Positions 10,089 through 20,264 of a stretch of DNA of 64,000 nt are shown here, piece by piece (within the stretch, counting starts at the first letter, position 1; each line of letters starts with the position of its first letter). The stretch is taken from contig JARGOG010000008.1 in assembly GCA_029212785.1 (NCBI GenBank), positions 39,693-103,692 of the forward strand, written 5' to 3'. Made by a program: the position numbers and the translations under genes. Under the pieces are notes generated by a model. That model had not been told where the DNA came from. It made no database searches and saw only the letters and a list, made by a program, of their open reading frames with translations. The stretch is from Thalassobaculaceae bacterium. GTDB taxonomy: Bacteria > Pseudomonadota > Alphaproteobacteria > Thalassobaculales > Thalassobaculaceae.

Positions 10089-11246
10089 ATGCCCCGCAAT
10101 CCGTCCCCCGCCCGCCTGTCCGACCGGGAACGGGTCGCGCGGCTTCGCCTGATCCGCACGGAGAATGTCGGCCCGGTCACCTTCCGCCAGATCATCGAGC
10201 GGTTCGGCAGTGCCGCGCGGGCGATCGACGCTCTCCCCGATCTGGCGCGGCGCGGCGGCCGACGCCGCCCGCTCGCCGTGCCGTCCATCGCGGCCGCCGA
10301 GCGGGAGATGGCCGAGACGGCGGAGGTCGGCGCCGAGCTGGTGGTGTTTGGCGACCCGGCCTACCCGCCGGCCCTCGCCGCAATCGAGGATGCCCCCGGC
10401 GCCTTCTCGATGATCGGTCATGCCCATCTGCTGTGCCACCGCATCATCGCCATCGTCGGTGCCCGCAACGCCTCGATGAACGGCCGTCGGCTGGCCGCCG
10501 CCCTGTCCCGTGAGCTGGGGGCCGCCGGATATGTCGTTGCCTCCGGGCTCGCCCGCGGGATCGACGGCGCCGCCCATGAGGGGGCGCTGGAGACCGGCAC
10601 GGTGGCGGCGGTCGCCGGTGGAATCGACGTCATCTATCCGCCTGAACACACGGATCTCTTTCACCGCATCGCCGAGTCTGGCGCCATCATCGCTGAACAG
10701 CCGGTCGGAACCACGCCCCAGGCGCGGCATTTTCCCTCGCGTAACCGGATCATCGCCGGGCTCAGTCTCGGTGTGCTCGTGGTCGAAGCGGCAACCCGCT
10801 CGGGCTCCCTGATTACCGCCCGCCGGGCGCTGGATCAGGGCCGCGAAGTCTTCGCCATTCCAGGCTCCCCACTCGACCCGCGCTGTGGCGGGACAAACGG
10901 TCTGATCAAGGAGGGAGCGGCCTTTCTCGTCGAGTCCGCGCGGGACGTGCTGCAGGTTCTGGACGGGCTGCCGGAGCGGAATCTGCACGAGCCGGCAGGG
11001 CGGGATTGGGAGGCCTCCTATTCCAGCGAACCCCTTGAAACGCCCACGATGGAGATCGACGAACGGACCCGCCAGGAGGTGCTCGGGGCGCTGGGCTCCG
11101 AACCGGTCGCGGTTGACGAACTGATCCGTGGGTGCCAATTGTCGGCTCCGATCGTCGCGACGGTGCTCCTGGAGGCGGAACTTGCGGGCCTCATCGACCG
11201 TCACCCAGGAAATCAGGTTTCGCGGCGAATGGACGTTCCGGTCTGA
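10089..11246 (+). CDS. dprA: DNA-processing protein DprA
   Basis: A 385-residue DprA/Smf protein. DprA binds incoming single-stranded DNA and loads RecA during natural transformation. The order is an N-terminal helical/SAM-like part (about 1-85), a Rossmann-like core with IVGARNASMNGRRLA, YVVASGLARGIDGAAH and FPSRNRIIAGLS, and a C-terminal winged-helix domain of the DprA type (about 325-380). I prefer the ATG at 10089, which has GGAG six bases before it; an ATG at 10077 would add four residues. The next gene, topA, begins 60 bp downstream, an order common in alphaproteobacteria. Confidence 0.94.
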   Translation: MPRNPSPARLSDRERVARLRLIRTENVGPVTFRQIIERFGSAARAIDALPDLARRGGRRRPLAVPSIAAAEREMAETAEVGAELVVFGDPAYPPALAAIEDAPGAFSMIGHAHLLCHRIIAIVGARNASMNGRRLAAALSRELGAAGYVVASGLARGIDGAAHEGALETGTVAAVAGGIDVIYPPEHTDLFHRIAESGAIIAEQPVGTTPQARHFPSRNRIIAGLSLGVLVVEAATRSGSLITARRALDQGREVFAIPGSPLDPRCGGTNGLIKEGAAFLVESARDVLQVLDGLPERNLHEPAGRDWEASYSSEPLETPTMEIDERTRQEVLGALGSEPVAVDELIRGCQLSAPIVATVLLEAELAGLIDRHPGNQVSRRMDVPV

Positions 11247-11306
11247 CCGAGCGGCTATTCCGTCGCCGGACCAGAGGATCGGACCCAGGGAAAGCGAACG
11301 GTACGC

Positions 11307-14018
11307 ATGACAAAAGTCGTTGTCGTCGAGTCCCCGGCCAAGGCCAAAACTATCAATAAGTATCTCGGCAGCGACTATCACGTGCTGGCGAGCTACGGCC
11401 ACATCCGGGATCTGCCACCGAAGGACGGATCCGTCGATCCGGACGCTGACTTCGCGATGCAGTGGCAGACCGACCAGCGCTCCGAGAAGCAGGTCAAGGC
11501 CATCGCCGACGCCGTGAAGGGCGCCGAGCAGCTCATCCTGGCGACTGACCCCGACCGCGAGGGCGAGGCGATCAGCTGGCACATCCGCAATGTGCTGGAC
11601 GAGCGCAAGGTGCTGGGCGGCATCGACGTCAAGCGCGTGGCCTTCAACGCGATCACCAAGGATGCCGTGCTCGACGCCATGGCGCATCCGCGCGAACTCG
11701 ATCAGGACCTGATCGACGCCTATCTGGCACGTCGCGCGCTGGATTACCTGGTCGGCTTCACTCTCTCACCGGTGCTCTGGCGCAAGCTGCCCGGGGCGCG
11801 CTCGGCCGGCCGCGTGCAGTCGGTGGCGCTGCGTCTGATCAGCGAGCGTGAAGCGGAGATCGAGCGGTTCAACCCGCAGGAATACTGGTCGGTAGAAGCG
11901 GTTTTCCGCACCCAGGAGCGCAAGACCTTCAGCGCCCGCCTGACCCATCTCGACGGCAATAAGCTCGACCGCCTGGACATCAAGTCCGAAGCCGAGGCCA
12001 AGGCCGCGGTCGCCGCGATCGAGGCCGGCGACTTCGCCATCGGCTCGGTCGAGAAGAAGCGGGTTCGGCGCAATCCGGCGCCCCCCTTCACCACCTCGAC
12101 CCTGCAGCAGGAGGCCTCGCGCAAGCTCGGCTTCGGGGCCACCCGCACCATGCAGCTCGCCCAGCGGCTCTACGAAGGCGTCGATATCGGTGGCGAGACG
12201 ACCGGTCTCATCACCTATATGCGAACCGACGGCGTGCAGATGTCGCCCGAGGCGATCACCCAGATCCGCACGTCGATCGGCGGCGAATACGGCGACCGCT
12301 ACCTGCCGAACACGCCGCGCGCCTATACTTCGCGGGCCAAGAATGCCCAGGAAGCGCACGAGGCGATCCGGCCGACCGATGTGACCCGCACGCCGGAGGC
12401 GCTGCGGTCCCGTCTCGATGCCGACCAGTGGAAGCTCTACTCGCTGGTCTGGAAGCGCGCGGTGGCGAGCCAGATGGCCAGTGCCGAGCTGGATCAGACC
12501 GCCATCGATGTCACCGACAAGGGCGGGCGCAGCATATTGCGGGCGACCGGCTCGGTCATCGCCTTCGACGGTTTCCTGAAGCTGTACCGCGAAGATCGCG
12601 ACGACAGCGAGGGTGCCGAACTCAGTGACGACGAGAACGACAAGATCCTCCCCGCCGTTGCCGACGGCGATGCCGTGGCCCGTCAGGAGGTCACCCCGGA
12701 GCAGCACTCCACCCAGCCGCCGCCGCGTTATTCCGAGGCCAGCCTGGTCAAGAAGATGGAAGAACTCGGGATCGGCCGCCCATCGACCTATGCCAGCATT
12801 CTGCAGGTGCTGCAGGACCGCGAATACGTGCGCCTGGATCGCCGCCGCTTCGTGCCGGAGGACCGGGGGCGCCTGGTCACCACCTTCCTGTCCAGCTTCT
12901 TCGAGCGTTACGTCCAGTACAACTTCACCGCCGATCTGGAGACCCAGCTCGACGACGTGTCGGCCGGCCAGATCGACTGGCGCCAGGTGCTGCGCGACTT
13001 CTGGAGTCCGTTCAAGGGCTCGGTCGACGGCACCAAGGATCTGTCGATCGGCGATGTGATCGAAAAGCTGGACGCCGAACTGGCGGACCACTTCTTCCCC
13101 CAAGGCGAGGACGGCCAGCCGGCCCGCGGATGCCCGAGCTGCGGTGAGGGCAATCTGTCCCTGCGCCTCGGCAAATTCGGCGCCTTCATCGGCTGCTCGA
13201 ACTATCCGAACTGCAAGTTCACCCGCCAACTCGGCGAGGCCGCCGGCGGCCGTCCGGTCGATGCCGAGGGCGAAGGCGGTGCCCTGCCCCGCGTGCTCGG
13301 CCAAGATCCGGAAACCGGGCAGGATGTGAGCCTGAAGAAGGGGCCTTACGGGGTCTATGTCCAGCTCGGCGAGCCGGAGGAAGGCTCCAAGGCGAAGCCC
13401 AAGCGGGCGTCCCTGCCCAAGCAGGTCTCGCCCGCCGATATCGACCTGCAGAAGGCACTCGCCCTGCTCTCGCTGCCCCGGCCCGTGGGCGAGCATCCAG
13501 AGACTAAGGAAATGATCGACGCCGGGATCGGCCGCTACGGTCCGTATCTGCGGCACGCGGGGACCTATGTCAGCCTTCCGGGTGACGACACGGTACTGAC
13601 CATCGGCCTGAACCACGCGGTCCAGATCATCGCCGAGAAGGGCTCGAAGAAGAAACCGGGCCGGACCATCGGCGATCATCCGGCCGACGGCAAGCCGGTG
13701 ACGGTTCAGGCCGGGCGCTACGGCCCGTACGCCCAGCACGGCTCGATCCGTGCCACCCTGCCCAAGGGCGAAGAGATGGAGACCCTCACGCTGGAGCGCG
13801 CGGTCGAACTTCTGACCGCCAAGGCGGAGAAGAGCGGCAAGGCCGTGCCGAAGAAGGCGGCTGCCAAGAAGCCTGCCGCCAAGAAGCCTGCCGCCAAGAA
13901 GACCGCGGCGAAGAAGACCACGACGAAGAAGACGGCCGCGAAAAAATCCCCGGCCAAGAAGTCGGCCGCCAAATCGAAGGCGGATGACGGGGACTCGGCC
14001 GGGACGCCGGGAAGCTGA
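11307..14018 (+). CDS. topA: DNA topoisomerase I
   Basis: A 903-residue type IA topoisomerase that relaxes negative supercoils. The TOPRIM domain opens with KVVVVESPAKAKTINKYLG, and the acidic DPDREGEAISWHI follows. The catalytic tyrosine is Y304 in GLITYMRTDG. One C-terminal zinc finger is visible (CPSCGEGN and GCSNYPNCKF), followed by repeated 'GRYGPY' topoisomerase C-terminal units. The last 55 or so residues are a Lys/Ala tail of repeated AAKK units, like histone H1, likely for non-specific DNA contact. The following rnr starts 11 bases after the stop. Confidence 0.97.
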   Translation: MTKVVVVESPAKAKTINKYLGSDYHVLASYGHIRDLPPKDGSVDPDADFAMQWQTDQRSEKQVKAIADAVKGAEQLILATDPDREGEAISWHIRNVLDERKVLGGIDVKRVAFNAITKDAVLDAMAHPRELDQDLIDAYLARRALDYLVGFTLSPVLWRKLPGARSAGRVQSVALRLISEREAEIERFNPQEYWSVEAVFRTQERKTFSARLTHLDGNKLDRLDIKSEAEAKAAVAAIEAGDFAIGSVEKKRVRRNPAPPFTTSTLQQEASRKLGFGATRTMQLAQRLYEGVDIGGETTGLITYMRTDGVQMSPEAITQIRTSIGGEYGDRYLPNTPRAYTSRAKNAQEAHEAIRPTDVTRTPEALRSRLDADQWKLYSLVWKRAVASQMASAELDQTAIDVTDKGGRSILRATGSVIAFDGFLKLYREDRDDSEGAELSDDENDKILPAVADGDAVARQEVTPEQHSTQPPPRYSEASLVKKMEELGIGRPSTYASILQVLQDREYVRLDRRRFVPEDRGRLVTTFLSSFFERYVQYNFTADLETQLDDVSAGQIDWRQVLRDFWSPFKGSVDGTKDLSIGDVIEKLDAELADHFFPQGEDGQPARGCPSCGEGNLSLRLGKFGAFIGCSNYPNCKFTRQLGEAAGGRPVDAEGEGGALPRVLGQDPETGQDVSLKKGPYGVYVQLGEPEEGSKAKPKRASLPKQVSPADIDLQKALALLSLPRPVGEHPETKEMIDAGIGRYGPYLRHAGTYVSLPGDDTVLTIGLNHAVQIIAEKGSKKKPGRTIGDHPADGKPVTVQAGRYGPYAQHGSIRATLPKGEEMETLTLERAVELLTAKAEKSGKAVPKKAAAKKPAAKKPAAKKTAAKKTTTKKTAAKKSPAKKSAAKSKADDGDSAGTPGS

Positions 14019-14029
14019 GCCCGGACGAC

Positions 14030-16261
14030 GTGGCCCCTCCCCCCACCCAGCTTCCCACGCGCGAGCAGATCCTCGCCTTCGTCAACGACAGCCCAACGCC
14101 GGTCGGTCGCCGCGAGATCGCCCGCGCCTTCGACATCAAGGGCCCGATGCGCTCGGAGCTGCGCGGGCTGCTGAAGGAAATGGCGGAGGCCGGAGATCTG
14201 GACCTCGGCAATCGGCGCAAGGTGGCGCCGGTCGGCACTCTGCCCGAGGTGGCGGTGCTCGAGGTGAGCGGCACCGATCCGGATGGCGAGGTTCTGGCCC
14301 GGGCCGTCGGCCGTGAGGCCGAAGACAATCCGCCGCGCATCCACATCATCGCCGACCGCCGCTCCGGCCCCATGGGCACCGGAGACCGGGCGCTGTGTCG
14401 CCTGGAACGGCGTGGCGAGGCGTTCTACATCGCCCGAGTGATCCGACGCGTCGGCAGGGCCACGCCTCGGACCCTCGGGGTCTTCGAAAAAGCGGTCGAT
14501 GGCGGCCGGGTGCATCCCACCGACAAGAAGGCCCGGTCGGAAATCCGCATCCCCAAGGGCGACGAGAAGGACGCGAAGACCGGCGATCTCGTCACCGTCG
14601 AGATCATGCCCAAGGGACGGCTTGGCCTGCCGGTCGGCCGCGTGATCGAGCGGTTCGCAGGCGCCGCCGACCCGCGCTCGTTCAGCCGTATCGCCATCCA
14701 CGAGCAGGATATCCCCGACGTCTTTCCGGATGCGGCCATCGCACTCGCGGAGCAGGCGAAGCCGGTGAAGCTCGGCACGCGCACCGACCTGCGCGCCATA
14801 CCGCTGGTCACCATCGACGGGATCGATGCCCGCGATTTCGACGACGCGGTCTTCGCCGAGATCGACGAGGATCAGGCCAATCCGGGCGGATTCCGCCTTC
14901 TGGTCGCCATCGCCGACGTTGCCCATTACGTCCGGCCCGGCGACCCGCTCGACCGCGAGGCGCTGAAGCGCGGCAACTCTGTCTACTTCCCCGACCAGGT
15001 CGTGCCGATGCTGCCCGAAGCATTGTCGAACGGCCTGTGCTCCCTGCGCCCGGACGTGGAGCGGGCCTGCATGGCGGTCGAGATCGTCATCGACGCCGAG
15101 GGCAACAAGCGCGAACACCGCTTCATGCGCGGCCTGATGCGTTCGGCCGCCCGTCTGACCTACCGCCAGGTCCAGCAGGCGCGCGACGGCGGCAGCACGG
15201 AGGGTGTGCCCGACGGTGTTCTGGAGCCGCTCTACGGTGCCTTCGAGGCTCTGCGCATGGCCCGCAGGGAGCGTGGCGCCCTCGATATCGAATTGCCGGA
15301 GAAGCAGGTCATCCTCGACGACGCCGGCAACATCACCGAGATCGGCATCCGGGAGCGTTTGGACGCCCATATGCTGATCGAGGAGTTCATGGTGCTGGCC
15401 AATGTCTGCGCCGCCGAGACCCTGGAGGATCGGCGGCAGCCCTGCATGTACCGGATCCACGAGAGCCCCGCCCCGGAGAAGGTCGAGGCCCTGGCCGAAG
15501 TGCTGGACGGGCTCGGCATCGCCTTCGCCAAGGGTCAGGTGGTCCGGCCGAAGACGTTCAACGGCGTCCTCGCCAAGGTGAAGGGCGAGCCACACGAGCG
15601 CATGGTCAACGAGATGGTCCTGCGCTCCCAGTCCCAAGCGGTCTATTCGCCCGAGAATGCCGGGCATTTCGGCCTGGCCCTGACGAAATACGCCCATTTC
15701 ACCTCGCCGATCCGCCGATATTCGGACCTGCTGGTGCACCGGGCGCTGATCCGCGGGCTGAAGTTCGGCGATGACGGACTGCGGCCGGAGGACGATGGCG
15801 AGTTCCAGGAATGGGGCGTGCATATCTCGACGACAGAGCGCCGGGCGGCCGTCGCCGAACGCACGACGATGGACCGCTATCTGGCCCGCCACCTCGCCGA
15901 CCGGGTTGGCGGGATTTTCGCCGGCCGGATCAACGGCGTGACCAAGTTCGGTGTGTTTGTCACCCTGGATGAGACCGGTGCCGACGGCCTGGTGCCGATC
16001 CGCTCGCTACCGGACGACTACTACGACCACGACAACATCCATCACACCCTCACCGGGCGCTCCCATGGCTGGGTCTTCCGCCTTGGCGACCGGGTGGAGG
16101 TCCGGCTGGTTGGCGCCGATCCGGCGTCGGGCGGCATCGTCGTGGAGATCGTCTCCGGCGGCGAACAAGGCAGCAGCCCGCGACGCGGGCGCAAGCCCGG
16201 CGGACCGAAGCACCGACAGCAGGCCCGGGGGCGCAAGCACAAGCCCGGTGGCCGTCGCTGA
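14030..16261 (+). CDS. rnr: Ribonuclease R
   Basis: A 743-residue RNase II/R-family 3'-5' exoribonuclease that degrades structured RNA. The order is an N-terminal winged-helix region (residues about 10-60), cold-shock-like RNA-binding domains, the RNB catalytic domain and a C-terminal S1 domain (IFAGRINGVTKFGVFVTL). The acidic metal cluster sits in TIDGIDARDFDDAVF, and the SPIRRYSDLLVHR signature is intact. The last 30 residues are a basic tail rich in Arg, Lys and Gly, typical of RNase R. The start is a GTG 11 bases after topA, so the two genes are probably co-transcribed. Confidence 0.96.
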   Translation: MAPPPTQLPTREQILAFVNDSPTPVGRREIARAFDIKGPMRSELRGLLKEMAEAGDLDLGNRRKVAPVGTLPEVAVLEVSGTDPDGEVLARAVGREAEDNPPRIHIIADRRSGPMGTGDRALCRLERRGEAFYIARVIRRVGRATPRTLGVFEKAVDGGRVHPTDKKARSEIRIPKGDEKDAKTGDLVTVEIMPKGRLGLPVGRVIERFAGAADPRSFSRIAIHEQDIPDVFPDAAIALAEQAKPVKLGTRTDLRAIPLVTIDGIDARDFDDAVFAEIDEDQANPGGFRLLVAIADVAHYVRPGDPLDREALKRGNSVYFPDQVVPMLPEALSNGLCSLRPDVERACMAVEIVIDAEGNKREHRFMRGLMRSAARLTYRQVQQARDGGSTEGVPDGVLEPLYGAFEALRMARRERGALDIELPEKQVILDDAGNITEIGIRERLDAHMLIEEFMVLANVCAAETLEDRRQPCMYRIHESPAPEKVEALAEVLDGLGIAFAKGQVVRPKTFNGVLAKVKGEPHERMVNEMVLRSQSQAVYSPENAGHFGLALTKYAHFTSPIRRYSDLLVHRALIRGLKFGDDGLRPEDDGEFQEWGVHISTTERRAAVAERTTMDRYLARHLADRVGGIFAGRINGVTKFGVFVTLDETGADGLVPIRSLPDDYYDHDNIHHTLTGRSHGWVFRLGDRVEVRLVGADPASGGIVVEIVSGGEQGSSPRRGRKPGGPKHRQQARGRKHKPGGRR

Positions 16262-16378
16262 TCCGCGGTCCTCGCAAACCGCCGGTTTCCGCGGCAGTGA
16301 TTGATTCAATACGAGAATTGCAGCATTGTAGCTAGATCGTGGAATTGGGATTCCATGCGCAATTTCGAGTGCCTGTGA

Positions 16379-17992
16379 ATGTTTGAGTTCAGTCGGTTTT
16401 CGCCGTCCGCACTTGCGCCCACCGTTTCTTGGCGCCGCATTGTGATGGCCGGGATTGCCTTGACCGTTCTCGGCTCCTGCTCCGTCTCCCGACCGGAGTC
16501 CAGTGGGCCGGCGCCGTTCGCCATGGACACCGCCGCCGAGGTGTTCTCCATCGGCTACGAAGGCATCGCCGACCTCTATGTGGAGCCGATCCCGACCCAG
16601 TCCCTGTCGCTGGCCGCCTTGGATGGGGTTGCCGCCCTGGACCCCACGATCGCCTTCGTGCGACGCGGCGAGTCGCTGATCGTCACCGATAGCGGCACCC
16701 CTTTCGCCAAATTCACCGTGCCGTCTGACGAGAATGCGCGCGACTGGGCCCGGCTGACCTCGGCCGCGATGGCCGCCGCGCGGGACCGATCCGACATCCT
16801 GACAAAGGCAAGCAACGACCAGTTGTTCGAAGCGGCGTTCGATGCGGTCACCGGCAAGCTCGACCGGTTCTCGCGTTATCGCAACGCCGAGGAGGCTGAA
16901 GCCTCACGCGGGGCCCGCAAGGGGTATGTCGGTATCGGCGTGACCATCGGCGAGGTCGACGACACGGTGGTCGTCGCCAACGTGTTCGCCCATTCGCCGG
17001 CCAGCACCGCCGGGCTGCGGACCGGCGACCGGTTCGTTACCGTCTCCGGGCGGCCGATCCCCGGCCTGTCCATGTCCCAGACCGCCGATCTGCTCCGCGG
17101 CCGGAACGGCACCTCCGTCGCCATCCGCGTCGCGCGCGGCGACGCCGAGCTCGATTTCATGGTCGAACGCCGGCAGGTGATCGAGGACACGGTCAGCTTC
17201 ACACCGGTCGACGGCATCGCCTATTTCCACATCAGCGGCTTCAACATCGCCACGGCCACGGCACTTGCGGACGCGATCGAGACGGCGAAGAAGAATTTCG
17301 GCGGCACCCTGACCGGTATTATCCTCGACCTGCGCCAGAATCGTGGCGGCACGCTCGAGCAGGCGGTCGACGTGGCCGATCTATTTGTCGACAGCGGGCT
17401 GCTGCTCGAAACCCGCGGCCGGCACGCCAGTTCGCGCCACACCTACGACGCGCGATTCGACGACACCGTCACCAGCGCGCCGATCGCGGTGCTGATCGAC
17501 AGCGGGTCCGCCTCCGCCGCCGAAGTGGTGGCGGCCGCCCTTCAGGATTCGGGCCGCGCCCTGGTGATCGGGGCTCGCTCGTATGGCAAGGGAACGGTGC
17601 AGCGAATCCTGGAACTGCCGCCGATCGGCACCGAACTCCACCTCACCTGGGCCCGCATGCATGCGCCGTCGGGCTATACCCTGGCCGATTTCGGCGTGTT
17701 CCCCTCGATCTGCACGCCCGACTACGGTGACGACCCTGAAGTGAGCGCCGCCGCTCTCGAATCCGGCGAGTTGCGGCTCAGCGAGACCATGCAGAAGCGC
17801 CTTTTCGTCACCCGGATGGGCGATTCCGATCGCCAGGCGCTGCTCGACTGGTGTCACGCGGACCACCCGCCCTCGACCACCGACAGCGACGCCCAATTGG
17901 CGGTCCGGCTGCTGTCCGACCGCAGGCTGTTCCAGCTGGCGTTCCATGCGTCGCGCGTCGCATTGGGCGAGCGCCCGAAGGAAACCAACTAA
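16379..17992 (+). CDS. S41-family (C-terminal processing) peptidase, probable lipoprotein
   Basis: A 537-residue serine peptidase of the CtpA/Prc family, acting outside the inner membrane. The N-terminus has a hydrophobic stretch ending in LGSC, a possible lipobox with the Cys near residue 34. A PDZ domain (about 175-260: GYVGIGVTIGEV, STAGLRTGDRFV) precedes the S41 domain. The Ser-Lys dyad is likely S379 in DSGSASAAEV and K404 in SYGKGTVQ, 25 residues apart as in Prc. The roughly 120 residues between the lipobox and the PDZ domain resemble the family's helical cap. Natural substrates are unknown. The gene has its own 117-bp leader and lies directly before rpmG. Confidence 0.88.
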   Translation: MFEFSRFSPSALAPTVSWRRIVMAGIALTVLGSCSVSRPESSGPAPFAMDTAAEVFSIGYEGIADLYVEPIPTQSLSLAALDGVAALDPTIAFVRRGESLIVTDSGTPFAKFTVPSDENARDWARLTSAAMAAARDRSDILTKASNDQLFEAAFDAVTGKLDRFSRYRNAEEAEASRGARKGYVGIGVTIGEVDDTVVVANVFAHSPASTAGLRTGDRFVTVSGRPIPGLSMSQTADLLRGRNGTSVAIRVARGDAELDFMVERRQVIEDTVSFTPVDGIAYFHISGFNIATATALADAIETAKKNFGGTLTGIILDLRQNRGGTLEQAVDVADLFVDSGLLLETRGRHASSRHTYDARFDDTVTSAPIAVLIDSGSASAAEVVAAALQDSGRALVIGARSYGKGTVQRILELPPIGTELHLTWARMHAPSGYTLADFGVFPSICTPDYGDDPEVSAAALESGELRLSETMQKRLFVTRMGDSDRQALLDWCHADHPPSTTDSDAQLAVRLLSDRRLFQLAFHASRVALGERPKETN

Positions 17993-17998
17993 GCACGC

Positions 17999-18026
17999 TT
18001 GACATGCGTGGCGCCGTGGCTATTTT
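17999..18026 (+). promoter_or_regulatory. Sigma-70-type promoter for rpmG
   Basis: A perfect -35 box TTGACA (17999-18004) is followed after 16 bases by TATTTT (18021-18026). The position, about 31 bases before the rpmG start codon, and the next terminator suggest a short monocistronic rpmG transcript. Confidence 0.65.
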
Positions 18027-18057
18027 GCGGCCTCCGCGTAGGCGAAGGAGATGACAT

Positions 18058-18225
18058 ATGGCGAAGCCAGCGACCGTTCTGATCAAGATGGTCAGCACCG
18101 CCGAGACTGGGTACTTCTACGTGACCAAGAAGAACCCGCGCACCAAGACCGAGAAGCTTGAGCTGCGCAAGTACGATCCGGTCGCGCGCAAGCACGTCCT
18201 GTTCAAGGAAGCCAAGATCAAGTGA
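18058..18225 (+). CDS. rpmG: 50S ribosomal protein L33
   Basis: A 55-residue L33 of the long, cysteine-free (zinc-independent) type: [20 protein letters not shown], then [20 protein letters not shown] and a Lys-rich end. It belongs to the large ribosomal subunit near the E site. AAGGAG lies 7 bases before the ATG. It has its own promoter and a terminator just downstream. Its place next to pleD/divK is a frequent alphaproteobacterial arrangement. Confidence 0.96.
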   Translation: MAKPATVLIKMVSTAETGYFYVTKKNPRTKTEKLELRKYDPVARKHVLFKEAKIK

Positions 18226-18251
18226 TCTGGGCGACAGGCCAACGACCACGA

Positions 18252-18282
18252 GGGTCGCCCGTCGGGCGGCCCTTTTGCTTTT
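18252..18282 (+). terminator. Rho-independent terminator of rpmG
   Basis: GGGTCGCCC pairs with GGGCGGCCC (one G-T wobble) around a 3-base loop and is followed by TTTTGCTTTT. It sits 26 bases after the rpmG stop and before the convergent pleD. Confidence 0.8.
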
Positions 18283-18314
18283 CAGGCTGTTGATTCTTCC
18301 GGAAAACTCGAAGG

Positions 18315-19718
18315 TCAGCTGGCGGCCGTTACGTTCGCCGACGACTCGCTCTTGGCCAGAGTGACGCGGTTTCGACCCTGACGCTTGGCCTGGTACAGGG
18401 CGTCATCCGCCCGGCCGATCAGTTTGTCGATACTGTCTTCGCCCTGGGAGTTCCTCAGCGCGCAGCCGATGCTGATGGTCACGGTGAGCTCCCGCCCATC
18501 GTCGATCTTCATCGGCGTGCAGGCGATGACGTCGCGCAGCCGCTCGGCCACGACCATGGCGAACGGCTCCGGCGTGTCCGGCATCACCACCACGAACTCC
18601 TCGCCCCCGAGCCGCGACACGAGGTCGACGTTGCGCACACTGCTGCGCATGAGTTCGGTGATGTGCTGCAGCACGCGGTCACCAACCGCGTGGCCATAGG
18701 TATCGTTCACATCCTTAAAGTGATCGACATCGATCACCAGCAGGGCAAGCGGCTTCTGCCGCTCGGCCGTGTCGCTCATCAGCCGGCCGAGATGGGTCAG
18801 CAGATAGCGGCGGTTATACAGGCCGGTCAGGCTGTCGGTGAGCGCCAGGGCGAGGCTCTGCTCGTAGGTCTCGCGCATCCGCTCCTGGTATCGCCGGCGC
18901 CGGATCTGCGTGCGCACCCGCGCCAGCATCTCGTTGCGGTCGATCGGCTTCATCAGATAGTCGTTCACGCCGAGATCGAGTGCCTTCGCCAGCCGCTCGG
19001 TCTGATCCTCCTCGCCGACCATCAGGATCGGAATGTGGCGCGTCGCCTCGTTCGCCCGGAACTGAGAGACCAGCCGCAGGGCGTCGTCGCCGGCGAGATT
19101 GAGGCTGCAGATCACCAGATCGAACTCCTCGGCCGAGGCGCGGGCGTAGCCGCTGGCGCCGTCGGAGACCTGCTCGACCATATCGCCATCGGCCGCCAGG
19201 CTCTCCCGCAGGTTCATGGCGTCGATCCGGTTATCCTCGATCGCCAGGACGCGGGCCGCCGTGACGTCGATCTCCGTCATCGCCCGCGGCTCCTGCATGC
19301 CGAGCTGCGAGGAGGTCTCCACCCGCAGGCGCCACTCGTCCATCATCATCTTGAGACGCAGCAGCGAGCGCACCCGCGCGAACAGCGCGGCGTCGACTAC
19401 GGGCTTGGTCAGGAAATCGTCTGCACCGGCCTCGATTCCGCGCACCCGATCCGAAACATCGGACAATGCGGTGACCATGACGACCGGCAGGTGGGTCGTG
19501 CGCGGATCGGCCTTGATCCGGCGGCAGACCTCGAACCCGTCCATACCCGGCATCATGACGTCCAGAAGCACGATATCCGGCACCTCGCGCTCGATCATTT
19601 CAAGCGCTTCGGGTCCGTTATAGGCGGAAAGAACGTCGAAATATTCGGCCGTCAGCTTCGCTTCGAGGAGCTTGACGTTCGGCAGCACATCGTCGACGAC
19701 GAGGACGCGGCCCGGCAT
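18315..19718 (-). CDS. pleD: PleD-type response regulator / diguanylate cyclase
   Basis: A 467-residue REC-REC-GGDEF protein that makes cyclic di-GMP when phosphorylated; in Caulobacter PleD controls the swarmer-to-stalked transition. REC1 has the DD pair at residues 9-10 and phospho-acceptor D53 in [13 protein letters not shown]2 lacks the acceptor Asp ([10 protein letters not shown]), matching its role as a dimer adaptor. The output domain has RLGGEEF and an upstream RNVD inhibitory site at the standard 5-residue spacing, so product feedback is expected. It lies 6 bases after divK, as in Caulobacter. Confidence 0.93.
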   Translation of the reverse strand: MPGRVLVVDDVLPNVKLLEAKLTAEYFDVLSAYNGPEALEMIEREVPDIVLLDVMMPGMDGFEVCRRIKADPRTTHLPVVMVTALSDVSDRVRGIEAGADDFLTKPVVDAALFARVRSLLRLKMMMDEWRLRVETSSQLGMQEPRAMTEIDVTAARVLAIEDNRIDAMNLRESLAADGDMVEQVSDGASGYARASAEEFDLVICSLNLAGDDALRLVSQFRANEATRHIPILMVGEEDQTERLAKALDLGVNDYLMKPIDRNEMLARVRTQIRRRRYQERMRETYEQSLALALTDSLTGLYNRRYLLTHLGRLMSDTAERQKPLALLVIDVDHFKDVNDTYGHAVGDRVLQHITELMRSSVRNVDLVSRLGGEEFVVVMPDTPEPFAMVVAERLRDVIACTPMKIDDGRELTVTISIGCALRNSQGEDSIDKLIGRADDALYQAKRQGRNRVTLAKSESSANVTAAS

Positions 19719-19724
19719 ATCTGA

Positions 19725-20138
19725 TTATCCCAAGAACTTCTTAACGGTATCCAGGAAGTGGCCGACGGAGATCGGCTTCGCGATATAGGCTTCGCAGCCG
19801 CCTTCGCGAATCTTCTCCTCGTCGCCCTTCATGGCGAAAGCGGTGACAGCGATCACGGGAATGGACTTCAGACGGTCGTCCTCCTTGATCCACTTCGTCA
19901 CCTCAAGCCCGGAGACCTCCGGCAATTGAATGTCCATGAGGATAAGATCGGGGCGCTTGTCGCGGGCCAGGCGCAGGGCGTCCATTCCGTCGCGCGTGCA
20001 GATGATGTCGTACCCATGTGCCTCGAGCAGGTCATGGAAGAGCTTCATATTGAGCTCGTTATCTTCGACGATCAGGACCGTCTTGGCCGGAGATGCGTCT
20101 GCACCCGAGGTCCCGTTCTGCGTCTCGACCGAGGTCAT
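19725..20138 (-). CDS. divK: Cell-fate single-domain response regulator DivK
   Basis: A 137-residue single receiver domain nearly identical in character to Caulobacter Div[21 protein letters not shown], acceptor D69 in [16 protein letters not shown], and the conserved [20 protein letters not shown] with KPIS. DivK is phosphorylated and dephosphorylated by DivJ and PleC and controls CtrA through CckA. The first 18 residues are an extra low-complexity N-terminal tail. I use the ATG at 20138; a GTG four codons earlier has similar support. It is first of a divK-pleD pair. Confidence 0.93.
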   Translation of the reverse strand: MTSVETQNGTSGADASPAKTVLIVEDNELNMKLFHDLLEAHGYDIICTRDGMDALRLARDKRPDLILMDIQLPEVSGLEVTKWIKEDDRLKSIPVIAVTAFAMKGDEEKIREGGCEAYIAKPISVGHFLDTVKKFLG

Positions 20139-20264
20139 ACCCTCATCCACCCTGGTACGTTCTGGGATACACTCGACCCAGTATCGCGAGCCGTACGAAA
20201 TAATATCAAGCCTAAGGCACCGATTCCATCATACTCCGACGGGCTTATCACGTATGAGGCAGCA

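Noticed and set aside
10068..15892. Long minus-strand ORFs opposite dprA, topA and rnr
   Set aside because: They have no domain and mirror the codon pattern of the real genes.
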